From positions 86,455,314 to 86,519,313 of the forward strand of contig CM055816.1 in assembly GCA_029582265.1 (NCBI GenBank): DNA of 64,000 nucleotides, in the 5' to 3' direction. The stretch's first letter is position 1; each line of letters starts with the position of its first letter. Made by a program: the position numbers and the translations under genes. This stretch comes from Zoroaster sp. YZ-2022 (taxonomy: Eukaryota > Echinodermata > Asteroidea > Forcipulatida > Zoroasteridae). The notes beneath the pieces were generated by a model. That model did not search any database, was not told where the DNA came from, and saw only the letters and a list, made by a program, of their open reading frames with translations. This document shows positions 23,739 to 35,039 of the stretch, in pieces.

Positions 23739-25229
23739 GCACGGCACCGCACCGTGTGGTTTTCGGATACAGCACGAAGTGACTGTGTGTGATTTTCGGA
23801 TATAGCGCGAAGTGACACATGGCAGTGTCCCGGCTGCGAAATTAACACCAATTGAGAATCCTATTCCACAGTGGTAACAGGAAGGATTCCGAAAATGCGT
23901 GGTGCGTCAATTGGGAAAAAGTGTAGGCTTTTCGTTAATATTCGTTTCGTCATCTGCGTTTTAGTTCGAAAAATACCTCGAAAAAAACATCATTCCGGTG
24001 GTAGAAAAAAATGGCATCAAGTTGATTTGGATGCTTCATAGTTTGAAGAATAATTCATTAAATTTTCAAAGATTGTACACGAAGTTGCATATGGGGACTT
24101 TTTAAAGAAAATTCTTAATGCGTTTTCACTATTTTCTCGTTAAAAAACACAATGAAATTATCTGCAAAATTTATACGTTGGTTTCTGTACATATTTCTTG
24201 ACTTCTTGATCGTGAAGTACAGATGTATATACATTCATTATAATAATTTTAGAATGGGAAGAATAACTGACATAACCGGAATGAAGAATTTACTCTGTCA
24301 TGTCGAAGTCCACATCAACCGAATGTATTCAAAGCAAATTTGATAATTGGAACTCCCAGCGCTGGTGACACTAGCGATGAATCCTCCTGTCCCCGTTCCC
24401 AACTTCCTCCATCGTCTTACGGTTTCTGGTGGATACAATCAGGTGTATAACCAAAAAGGGCTTGACCCTTTCACGAGACGAATATGAGTTGCTTGTTATC
24501 CTGAATCCTACCCTCCCCGATCGACAATTAAGCTGAATGGAAATAGATGAATTGGTTTCCCATCCCTGTTAAAAATGCACGAAAAAGAAACAACATTCTG
24601 CTCATATAAAACATGCCAAACACCGCCACCGCCCCACCTGAAGCCTTCATCACCCCATTAACAACCCCATTTAAACCCCAAAGGTCCACTACTCAACCTC
24701 CCGGCCAAAGCTAAAATCTACTTCAGATATTGTAGTTCGAAAGGTAGGCCTATTATACGGGAGATATCCTGAGAGTGCCGTCCACTAGTGGGACACTCTC
24801 TGTGTTTGACGGCACGGCCTGTGTCACAATCACGCTGGTTGGAAATTCACGGAAAACTTCACCGGAACCGTCCCATATTATAGCGATGTCCAATGAATAC
24901 TGTGGTATGATTTATTTTGAAACAAATCAGATAATTATTGAATATGTTTGACATATTATTCTTTAAAAAAAACACAGACAAGAGATAGCAGTAACAATGG
25001 TAAAATCGTTTTACTATTTTACAAAAATTGAGGCTCGAGGATAGTTGTGTAGTTATTTGTTCTCAAAACAATTATCATATTTTTAATCGAAGAAGGCCCT
25101 TTTGCACAATCTATCTATATCAAATGTTACCTTGAGCAGAATACATTTTAGTTTATTACGCTTTAGTTAATATTGTTTTTCCCATGTTAATTATTTACGC
25201 GATTTTATTACATAACGTTGCACATGTGA
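23739..25229. other. No gene recognised; short direct repeat inside
   Basis: A direct repeat (TTTTCGGATA then GCGAAGTGAC, two copies) lies at about 23758-23816. The rest, including the C-rich stretch near 24630-24720 and the stretch near 24770-24880, shows no exon I can support. Confidence 0.5.
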
Positions 25230-27342
25230 GAGTGATTGGCGGCCCCAATTGATAGCATGTTGGGTTTCAGCTGCAGGGTGAAAGAGCATCAGTTCGAATC
25301 CTGCAGTTGTCTTTGTGGACCTCCGTTTTCTTTTTGCGTAATTACCATTCATAAATTTCAAATATATTAAATTGAACGCAACACGAATCGGTCGCGTAAG
25401 TCACTAGTGCACTGGTTTGATCAATCGCAAACAGTTCCACTTTTATGGAATCCTGCTCGTGACCTTTTTAATTTTTATTTGTTTGACCAATGGTTGTTGT
25501 CTTCATTGAATCTCCAATCATTCCTATTAAATATAAGATGAAGCAACAGTTTAATGGTTAAGGCGCAAGACCTTGGTACAGCTGACTCTGGTTCCAACAG
25601 TGTCATGACGCTTTTCTTTTTAATTTTCAATGGTTACACAATCACGATTTATTTAAGTAATTTAAAATACAACACCAGATTCCAACAACATAGGTGGCGC
25701 AAGCCGTTAGTACACTGGTTTGATATATTTAAAATAAAATAAATTAAGCAATCACATTTTATTTATAAGTAGTATTAACTTCATCACCATTTACCCAGAG
25801 GATTGGTGGCGCAATCTACTGCGTGGCGCAATCTACTGCGTGGCGCAATCTACTGGTGGCGCAATCTACTGCGGTCCAGGCGAACCGGGTTAAAAAAAGA
25901 ACCGGGCGCCATTTCTTTAATTTTAAATAATTACGCAATCCTGTTTTATTTATACTAGTATTAAATTCAATTACATGTACCAAGAGGAATCTTGGCGCAA
26001 TACAGTGGTACTGGGTTTTGGTGCAGGAGACCTGGGATCGAAACACAGTGGCAACAATGTTTTAGTTTTGAATGATTACGCAATCAAGATTTATTTAAGT
26101 AGTTTTAAATTCAACACCAGATACAAACAGGATAGTTGGTGCAAGCCGGTAGTACACTGGAAAGTTCAATCAGTACATTTCTAGGCTGGTACGTCTGGCA
26201 GTTCGAACCCCTATTAGAAAGTTCTTGTGTTTTATTTTGACCAATGCTTGTTGCTAGCAATAAATCTCCAATCATTCACATTACATGGCAGATAACCAAC
26301 GGTCTAATGTTAAGGCGCCAAAGTTTGGAACAAGAGAATCCCAGAACTGGTCCGCCGCATTTTTTTCCATTTTAAGTGGTTTTGCTTTCACGGTTTAGAA
26401 TTAAATTCAACTCTAAATCGAATTAAATTCAAACCTAAATATCAAAAGGATTGGTGTCGCAATCCATTAGTATTGAGTTTCAATGCAAGCGACCCGAGTT
26501 CGAATCCTACTTGTCCTAATGTTATATTTTTAATTAATTACGCAATCACGTTTTATTTATAAGTAGTATTAAATTCATACACATATACCAAGAGGAATCG
26601 TGGCGCAATTCAGTGGTACTGGGTTTCGGTGCAAGAGACCTGGGTTCGAAACCCAATGGCCACGGTGTTTTCGTTTTGAATGATTACGCAATCACGTTTT
26701 ATTAATAAGTAGTATTAAATTCAACGCCATTTAAACAGAGGATTAGTGGCGCAATCTGTTGGCACTGTGTTGCGGTTCAGGCGAACCGGGTTCGAAAAAG
26801 CACCGGGTTCGAAACACTTTGGCACCATTATTTTAGTATTAAATAATTACGCAATCACGTTTTATTTATAAGTAGTATTGAATTCAACTTCACGTAACAA
26901 GAGCAATCATAGCGCAATCCAGTGTTACTGGGTTTCGGTACAGGACAACTGGGTTCGAAACCAAGTGCCAACAATGTTTTCGTTTTGAATGATTACGCAA
27001 TCACGTTTTATTTATCAGTAGTATTAAATTCGTCATTTACCAAGAGGATTGGTAGCTCAATCTGTGACCGCTGTGGTACGGTCCAGGCGAACCGGGTTCG
27101 AAACACTTTGGCGCCATTGCTTTAGTTTTAAATAATTACGCAATCACGTTTTATTTATAAGTAGTATTGAATTGAACTGCACATACCAAGAGGAATCTTG
27201 GCGCAATCCAGTGGTACTGGGTTTCGGTGCAGGAGACCTGGGTTCGAAACCCAGTGGCCACAATGTTTTAGTTTTGAATGATTACGCAATCAAGATTTAT
27301 TTAAGTAGTTTTAAATTCAACCCAAATACCAACAGGATAAAT
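25230..27342 (+). repeat. Array of tRNA-like units, element B left arm
   Basis: About 13 degenerate units. B-box/T-loop cores are clear near 25290, 26035, 26200, 26500, 26647, 26790, 26807, 26955, 27105 and 27243, with spacing of 138-160 bp in the inner half. Units near 26647 and 27243 keep a strong T arm (CTGGGTTCGAAACCCA). Near 25806-25870 the start of one unit (TGGCGCAATCTACTG) is repeated four times. Spacers hold ATTACGCAATCACG and TTTATAAGTAGTATTAAATT. Confidence 0.7.
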
Positions 27343-27648
27343 GGCGCAAGCCGTTAGTCCACTGGTCTGTCAATTGCGGCAGTTCCAGGCTGGTACGTCC
27401 GGGTTCGAATCCTGCTCCTGAAACACAGAGACATGGCAGCTGCTGGCTGCGGCAATGGCTTGGGGACCGCCATGTCTCCCCTGAAGGTTAGAGCGTGGAG
27501 GAAATGTACGGACGGGGGAGAAAAGGAGGGACCGGGAGGGTAGCGACCTCCCAGAAGGGTGCTAAGGTGATCACCATGCCGGGGTGTCACGGACTTTGAG
27601 TCATCCTAATACCTGGTCGACACTCTGACTAACTCTCCGGACTTTTTT
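27343..27648 (+). ncRNA. Pol III-type unit (SINE-like), copy 3
   Basis: Almost identical to copies 1 and 2. It has GGCGCAAGCCGTTAGTCC at the start, the B box GGTTCGAATCC near 27402, the 11-bp inverted repeat around ACATGGC, and T6 at 27643-27648. It differs by a 2-bp contraction in CATGTCTCCCC and a few substitutions. It points into satellite array B. Confidence 0.6.

Positions 27649-27651
<3 letters not shown>

Positions 27652-27723
<72 letters not shown>
27652..27723 (+). repeat. (TA)n microsatellite
   Basis: About 36 TA units between the T-run of Pol III-type unit copy 3 and the first monomer of array B. Copy 1 has a short interrupted version of the same tract just after its T-run. Confidence 0.95.
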
Positions 27724-27728
<5 letters not shown>

Positions 27729-27729
27729 A

Positions 27730-30700
27730 TATTTCAAAATGCTTGATATTTGCTGGAGAGACGTAATAGAGTGCCTAGAACCCATTTGAGTCGCCTATCA
27801 TTCCAACTTTTTAAGAAAATCAATATTTTATGAAAAATGTGGGTAAAATTACGAAATTTTAAACTAGTCCAAATAGGCTGTAACTCGGTGGCTGTATTCT
27901 GCAGACACATTGGTTCATTCTGTGTAAATTTGAAGCGAATCGGAGACAAATTTTTTTTCGAGGTGAAAAAACGACAATGCTTACCTTGTGGTTTTTCCAA
28001 ATTTGCTAAAAAATGACATTTTTCAAAATGCTTGATACTTGCTGGAGAGACGTAATAGAGTGCCTAGAACCCATTTTTCGTAATTTGAGTCGCCTATCAT
28101 TCCAACTTTTTAAGAAAATCAATATTTTATGACAAATATGGGTAAAATTACGAAATTTTAAACTAGTCCAAATAGGCTGTAACTCGGTGGCTGTATTCTG
28201 CAGACACATTGGTTCATTCTGTGTAAATTTGAAGCGAATCGGAGACAATTTTTTTTTCGAGGTGAAAAAAAACGACAATGCTTACCCCTTGTCGTTTTTT
28301 CCAAATTTGGCCTAAAAATGACATTTTTTCAAAATGCTTGATACTTGCTGGAGAGACGTAATAGAGTGCCTAGAACCCATTTTTCGTAATTTGAGTCGCC
28401 TATCATTCCAACTTTTTAAGAAAATCAATATTTTATGAAACATATGGGTAAAATTACGAAATTTTAAACTAGTCCAAATAGGCTGTAACTCGGTGGCTGT
28501 ATTCTGCAGACACATTGGTTCATTCTGTGTAAATTTGAAGCGAATCGGAGACAAATTTGTTTCGAGGTGAAAAAAACGACAATGCTTACCCCTTGTGGTT
28601 TTTTCCAAATTTGGCCTAAAAATGACATTTTTTCAAAATGCTTGATACTTGCTGGAGAGACGTAATAGAGTGCCTAGAACCCATTTTTCGTAATTTGAGT
28701 CGCCTATCATTCCAACTTTTTAAGAAAATCAATATTTTATGAACAAATATGGGTAAAATTACGAAATTTTAAACTAGTCCAAATAGGCTGTAACTCGGTG
28801 GCTGTAATAGAGTGCCTAGAACCCATTTTTCGTAATTTGAGTCGCCTATCATTCCAACTTTTTAAGAAAATCAATATTTTATGAAAAATATGGCTAAAAT
28901 TACGAAATTTTAAACTAGTCCAAATAGGCTGTAACTCGGTGGCTGTATTCTGCAGACAAATTGGTTCATTCTGTGTAAATTTGAAGCGAATCGGAGACAA
29001 ACTTTTTTCGAGGTGAAAAAAAACGACAATGCTTACCCCTTGTCGTTTTTTCCAAATTTGGCCTAAAAATGACATTTTTTCAAAATGCTTGATACTTGCT
29101 GGAGAGACGTAATAGAGTGCCTAGAACCCATTTTTCGTAATTTGAGTCGCCTATCATTCCAACTTTTTAAGAAAATCAATATTTTATGAAACATATGGGT
29201 AAAATTACGAAATTTTAAACTAGTCCAAATAGGCTGTAACTCGGTGGCTGTATTCTGCAGACACATTGGTTCATTCTGTGTAAATTTGAAGCGAATCGGA
29301 GACAAATTTGTTTCGAGGTGAAAAAAACGACAATGCTTACCCCTTGTGGTTTTTTCCAAATTTGGCCTAAAAATGACATTTTTTCAAAATGCTTGATACT
29401 TGCTGGAGAGACGTAATAGAGTGCCTAGAACCCATTTTTCGTAATTTGAGTCGCCTATCATTCCAACTTTTTAAGAAAATCAATATTTTATGAACAAATA
29501 TGGGTAAAATTACGAAATTTTAAACTAGTCCAAATAGGCTGTAACTCGGTGGCTGTAATAGAGTGCCTAGAACCCATTTTTCGTAATTTGAGTCGCCTAT
29601 CATTCCAACTTTTTAAGAAAATCAATATTTTATGAAAAATATGGCTAAAATTACGAAATTTTAAACTAGTCCAAATAGGCTGTAACTCGGTGGCTGTATT
29701 CTGCAGACACATTGGTTCATTCTGTGTAAATTTGAAGCGAATCGGAGACAAACTTTTTTCGAGGTGAAAAAACGACAATGCTTACCCCTTCGTTTTTTTC
29801 CCAAATTTGGCCTAAAAATGACATTTTCAAAATGCTTGATACTTGCTGGTGAGACGTAATAGAGTGCCTAGAACCCATTTTTCGTAATTTGAGTCGCCTA
29901 TCATTCCAACTTTTTAAGAAAATCAATATTTTATGAAAAATATGGGTAAAATTACGAAATTTTAAACTAGTCCAAATAGGCTGTAACTCGGTGGCTGTAT
30001 TCTGCAGACACATTGGTTCATTCTGTGTAAATTTGAAGCGAATCGGAGACAAACTTTTTTCGAGGTGAAAAAAAACGACAATGCTTACCTTGTCGTTTTT
30101 CCAATTTGGCCTAAAAATGACATTTTTTCAAAATGCTTGATACTTGCTGGAGAGACGTAATAGAGTGCCTAGAACCCATTTTTCGTAATTTGAGTCGCCT
30201 ATCATTCCAACTTTTTAAGAAAATCAATATTTTATGAAACATATGGGTAAAATTACGAAATTTTAAACTAGTCCAAATAGGCTGTAACTCGGTGGCTGTA
30301 TTCTGCAGACACATTGGTTCATTCTGTGTAAATTTGAAGCGAATCGGAGACAATTTTTTTTTCGAGGTGAAAAAACGACAATGCTACCCTTTGTGGTTTT
30401 TTTCCCAAATTTGGGCCTAAAAATGACATTTTTCAAAATGCTTGATACTTGCTGGAGAGACGTAATAGAGTGCCTAGAACCCATTTTTCGTAATTTGAGT
30501 CGCCTATCATTCCAACTTTTAAGAAAATCAATATTTTATGAAAAATATGGGTAAAATTACGAAATTTTAAACTAGTCCAAATAGGCTGTAACTCGGTGGC
30601 TGTATTCTGCAGACAAATTGGTTCATTCTGTGTAAATATGTAGCGAATCCGAGACAAACTTTTTCGGGTGAAAAAAACGACAATGCTTACCCTTGTCGTT

Positions 30701-33552
30701 TTTTCCAAATTTGGCTCAAAATGACATTTTTTCAAAATGCTTGATACTTGCTGGAGAGACGTAATAGAGTGCCTAGAACCCATTTTTCGTAATTTGAGTC
30801 GCCTATCATTCCAACTTTAAGAAAATCAATATTTTATGAAAATATGGGTAAAATTACGAAATTTTAAACTAGTCCAAATAGGCTGTAACTCGGTGGCTGT
30901 ATTCTGCAGACACATTGGTTCATTCTGTGTAAATTTGAAGCGAATCGAGACAATTTGTTTCGAGGTGAAAAAACGACAATGCTTACCTTGTGGTTTTTTC
31001 CAAATTTATTTAAAATGACATTTTTTCAAAATGCTTGATACTTGCTGGAGAGACGTAATAGAGTGCCTAGAACCCATTTTCGTAATTTGAGTCGCCTATC
31101 ATTCCAACATTTTAAGAAAATCAATATTTTATGAAAAATTATGGTAAAATTACGAAATTTTAAACTAGTCCAAATAGGGTTGTAACTCGGTGGCTGTATT
31201 CTGCAGACAACATTGGTTCATTCTGTGTAAATTTGAAGCGAATCGGAGACATTTTTTTCGAGGTGAAAAAAACGACAATGCTTACCCCTTGTCGTTTTTT
31301 CCAAATTTGGCCTAAAAATGACATTTTTTCAAAATGCTTGATACTTGCTGGAGAGACGTAATAGAGTGCCTAGAACCCATTTTTCGTAATTTGAGTCGCC
31401 TATCATTCCAACTTTAAAAAAAAATCAATATTTTATGAAAAATATGGGTAAAATTACGAAATTTTAAACTAGTCCAAATAGGCTGTAACTCGGTGGCTGT
31501 ATTCTGCAGACACATTGGTTCATTCTGTGTAAATTTGAAGCGAATCGGAGACAATTTTTTTTCGAGGTGAAAAAAACGACAATGCTTACCCTTGTCGTTT
31601 TTTCCAAATTTTTTAAAAAATGACATTTTTCAAAATGCTTGATACTTGCTGGAGAGACGTAATAGAGTGCCTAGAACCCATTTTTCGTAATTTGAGTCGC
31701 CTATCATTCCAACTTTTTAAGAAAATCAATATTTTATGAAACATATGGGTATACGAAATTTTAAATAAACATAACTCGGTGGCTGTATTCTGCAGACATT
31801 TTAAAGATCGAGAACAAATTTGTTTCGAGGTGAAAAAAAACACAATAGGCCTAAAAATGACATTTTTTCAAAATGCTTGATACTCTGGATGGTGCCTAGA
31901 ACCCATTTTTCGTAATTTGACTGCAGACATTGGTTCAACTTTTAGAAAATCAATATTTTATGAAAATATGGCTAAGTACGAAATTTTAAACAGTCCAAAT
32001 TTCAGTGGCTGTGTATTCTGCAGACAAATTGGTTCATTCTGGAGTTTTTTTTCGAGGTGAAAAAAAAAAACGACAATGCCGTTGTCGTTTTTCCAAATTT
32101 GCTAAAAATGACATTTTCAAATGCTTGATACTTGCTGGAGAGACGTAATAAGGTGCCTAGAACCCATTTTTCGTAATTTGGTCGCCTATCATTCCAACTT
32201 TAAAAAAATCAATATTTTATGAAAAATATGGGTAAGAGTACGAATTTTAAACTAGTCCAAATAGGCTGTAACTCGGTGGCTGTATTCTGCAGACACATTG
32301 GTTCATTCTGTGTAAATTTGAAGCGAATCGGAGACAATTTTGTTTCGAGGTGAAAAACGACAATACTTTTGTGTCGTTTTCCAAATTTAACCCTAAAAAT
32401 GACATTTTTTTCAAAATGCTTGATACTTGCTGGAGAGACGTAATAGAGTGCCTAGAACCCATTTTTCGTAATTTGAGTCGCCTATCATTCCAACTTTTAA
32501 GAAAATCAATATTTTATGAAAAATATGGGTAAAATTACGAAATTTTAAACTAGTCCAAATAGGCTGTAACTCGGTGGCTGTATTCTGCAGACACATTGGT
32601 TCATTCTGTGTAAATTTGAAGCGAATCGGAGACAATTTTTTTTTCGAGGTGAAAAAAACGACAATGCTTACCCCTTGTCGTTTTTTCCAAATTTGGCCTA
32701 AAAATGACATTTTTTCAAAATGCTTGATACTTGCTGGAGAGACGTAATAGAGTGCCTAGAACCCATTTTTCGTAATTTGAGTCGCCTATCTTTCCAACTT
32801 TAAAAAAAAATCAATATTTTATGAAAAATATGGGTAAAATTACAAAATTTTAAACTAGTCCAAATAGGCTGTAACTCGGTGGCTGTATTCTGCAGACACA
32901 TTGGTTCATTCTGTGTAAATTTGAAGCGAATCGGAGACAAATTTGTTTCGAGGTGAAAAAAACGACAATGCTTACCCCTTGTGGTTTTTCAAGCAACAGC
33001 CTAAAAATGACATTTTTTCAAAATGCTTGATACTTGCTGGAGAGACGTAATAGAGTGCCTAGAACCCATTTTTCGTAATTTGAGTCGCCTATCTTTCCAA
33101 CTTTTTAAGAAAATCAATATTTTATGAACAAATATGGGTAAAATTACGAAATTTTAAACTAGTCCAAATAGGCTGTAACTCGGTGGCTGTATTCTGCAGA
33201 CACATTGGTTCATTCTGTGTAAATTTGAAGCGAATCGGAGACAATTTTTTTTCGAGGTGAAAAAAAACGACAATGCTTACCCCTTGTCTTTTTTTTTCCA
33301 AATTTGGCCTAAAAATGACATTTTTTCTAAATTCTTGATACTTGCTGGAGAGACGTAATAGAGTGCCTAGAACCCATTTTTCGTAATTTGAGTCGCCTAT
33401 CATTCCAACTTTTTAAGAAAATCAATATTTTATGAAAAATATGGGTAAAATTACGAAATTTTAAACTCGTCCAAATAGGCTGTAACTCGGTGGCTGTATT
33501 CTGCAGACACATAGGTTCATTCTGTGTAAATTTGAAGCGAATCAGAGACGTC
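27730..33552 (-). repeat. Satellite array B, monomer about 302 bp, about 19 copies
   Basis: Same satellite as array A, reverse-complemented (GAGACGTAATAGAGTGCC, GGCTGTATTCTGCAGACAC, GAAGCGAATCGGAGACAA). Monomers at 28800 and 29550 are fused halves, where GGTGGCTGT runs straight into AATAGAGTGCC. Together with neighbours they form a block of about 751 bp that is repeated (28312-29062 and 29063-29813). Between about 30360 and 32400 the monomers carry many small insertions and deletions, and several near 31740-32100 are badly shortened. Confidence 0.93.
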
Positions 33553-33634
33553 TTTTTTTACACTACCAATGCAGGACTTCGTTCCATGTAATTTAGACAG
33601 TTAAGTGTCTATAAAACCAAAAAAAAATTATTAT
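33553..33634 (-). repeat. Junction between satellite B and right arm
   Basis: Reverse-complemented, it matches the junction of element A (GGTTTTATAGACA and CATGGAACGAAGTCCTG). It is shorter than in A. It marks the same satellite end in both elements. Confidence 0.65.
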
Positions 33635-34099
33635 AAAAAAGTGCGGAGAGTTAGTCAGAGTGTCGACCAGGTATTCGGATGACTCAAAGTCCGGGCGAAC
33701 CGGCATGGTGATCACCTTAGCACCCTTCTGGGAGGTCACTACCCTCCCGGTCCCTCCTTATTCTCCCCCGCCCGTACATTTCCTCCACGCTCTAACCTTT
33801 AGGGGAGAGACATGGCGGTCCCCAAGCCATCGCCGCAGCCAGCAGCTGCTGGCATGTCTCTATGTGTCAGGAGCAGGATTCGAACCCGGACGTACCAGCC
33901 TGGAACTGCCGCAATTGACAGCCCAGTGGACTAACGGCTTGCGGCTTGCGGCTTGCGGCTTGCGGCTTGCGGCTTGCGGCTTGCGGCTTGCGGCTTGCGG
34001 CTTGCGGCTTGCGGCTTGCGGCTTGCGGCTTGCGGCTTGCGGCTTGCGGCTTGCGGCTTGCGGCTTGCGGCTTGCGGCTTGCGGCTTGCGGCTTGCGCC
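33635..34099 (-). ncRNA. Pol III-type unit (SINE-like), copy 4, with internal heptamer expansion
   Basis: Minus-strand copy with the B box (GGATTCGAACC on the plus strand, near 33886), the same G+C-rich body and T6 (complement of 33635-33640). The A-box region, which reads GGCTTGCG on the plus strand, has expanded into about 23 heptamers, pushing the natural start out to 34099. The expansion separates or multiplies the A box, so promoter function is doubtful in this copy. Confidence 0.55.
33936..34097 (+). repeat. (GGCTTGC)n heptanucleotide array, about 23 copies
   Basis: Perfect tandem heptamers arose from the A-box segment of the Pol III-type unit. The unexpanded copies read CTAACGGCTTGCGCC at this place. 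Repetitive leucine/alanine frames across it are artefacts. Confidence 0.97.
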
Positions 34100-34680
34100 A
34101 TTTATCCTGTTGGTATTTGGATAAGAATTTAATACTACTTAAATAAACCATTTTGATAAAATTAAAAAGAAATATGGCGTTGCCGGGGCTCGAACCCGTT
34201 TGAAATGCAATTAAACAGACCCATAGACTAACGGGTTGCGCCACCAATCCTTTTGGTATACTGAGGTGAATTTAATACTACTTAAACCATCATGATTGCG
34301 CAATCATGTAAAATGAAAAAAAAAAGTGGGGATGCCGGGGTTCGAACCCATGTAGACTGCAATTTAACAGACCAGTAGACTAACGGCTTGCGCCACCAAT
34401 CCTGTTGGTATACGGAGGTGAATTTAATACTACTTAAACCATCATGATTGCGCAATCATGTAAAATGAAGGGAAAAATGTGGTGATGCCGTGGTTCGAAC
34501 CCATGTTGACTGCAATTGGACAGACCATTAGACTAACGGCTTGCGCCACCAGTCCTATTGGTATTTGGAGTCAAATTTTAAACTACTTAAATTAATGTGT
34601 TTTTGCAACCATTTAAAATTTAAAATATTTGCGTCCATAGGATTCGAACCAGTGTCCCGAATTAACAAACACAGCATTAA
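34100..34680 (-). repeat. Array of tRNA-like units, element B right arm
   Basis: Four minus-strand units have cores near 34192, 34341, 34496 and 34640 (CTCGAACCC, TTCGAACCC, TTCGAACCC, TTCGAACC), spaced about 150 bp. The first three share GACTAACGGnTTGCGCCACC and spacers with ATGATTGCGCAATCATG, so they look like recent tandem copies of one unit. They differ from the units next to the satellite in element A. Confidence 0.7.
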
Positions 34681-34940
34681 TCCAAGTTTGTAATTGGAAG
34701 TGAAATTTAAACCATATTTCGTTTCCTAGATTCCTGTACAACAAAACCATAACCAGTGTTTTAATATCAATGTATTATGCTACAGGTCATGGCCTGAAGA
34801 GAGCGCTATTTATGCAACGGTAAATACCATGAATTCGTTTTTGTTTCGCACGAAAAATTATTTGTATGTTTACAATGATTCGATTTTACGTATCGACGTA
34901 CGTATATATACTTGTGCTTCCGAGTATGTGGGGTAAATCC
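34681..34940. other. Unassigned spacer
   Basis: Includes the short palindromic stretch ACGTATCGACGTACGTATAT near 34890. No gene recognised. Confidence 0.5.
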
Positions 34941-35021
34941 ACAGGCGGTGATTGGCAGGTTAATTCCCCACTAGTAAGCAGGAGGTCGCGGGCTCGAATC
35001 TCGCCCGAGTCGCCTGTGGCT
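34941..35021 (+). ncRNA. tRNA-Thr(AGT)-like sequence with acceptor stem and T-run
   Basis: A 9-bp perfect pairing (CCACAGGCG with CGCCTGTGG) closes the structure like an acceptor stem. The middle has CTAGTAA, the anticodon loop of tRNA-Thr(AGT). The T arm is GCGGG-CTCGAAT-CTCGC, and a T6 run follows. The anticodon stem is poorly paired and the D arm is unusual. It is more likely a tRNA pseudogene or SINE head than a working tRNA. Relatives lie at 44720-44800 (minus) and 44988 (plus). Confidence 0.5.
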
Positions 35022-35039
35022 TTTTTATTTTCAAATTTG

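Larger units (their letters stand above)
25230..34680 (-). mobile_element. Composite foldback-like element B (inverted copy of A)
   Basis: Order on the plus strand: tRNA-like array (25230-27342), Pol III-type unit (27343-27648), (TA)n tract, satellite in minus orientation (27730-33552), junction (33553-33634), inverted Pol III-type unit (33635-34099), inverted tRNA-like array (34100-34680). Reverse-complementing it gives the order of element A, with the junction beside the same satellite end. The satellite is shorter (about 19 monomers). The outer arms differ in unit number and type. Outer borders are approximate and no target-site duplication was found. Confidence 0.75.

Noticed and set aside
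2700..33552. CRISPR-like array of regular repeats
   Set aside because: The repeated unit is the whole 303 bp with no unique spacers, and the surroundings are eukaryotic.
33660..34247. Frames of 126-154 codons with repeated LRLAACG or RKPQAAS peptides
   Set aside because: Translation of the heptamer expansion in the Pol III-type unit.
34941..35021. Functional tRNA-Thr gene
   Set aside because: The acceptor and T stems are good, but the anticodon and D stems do not pair properly.
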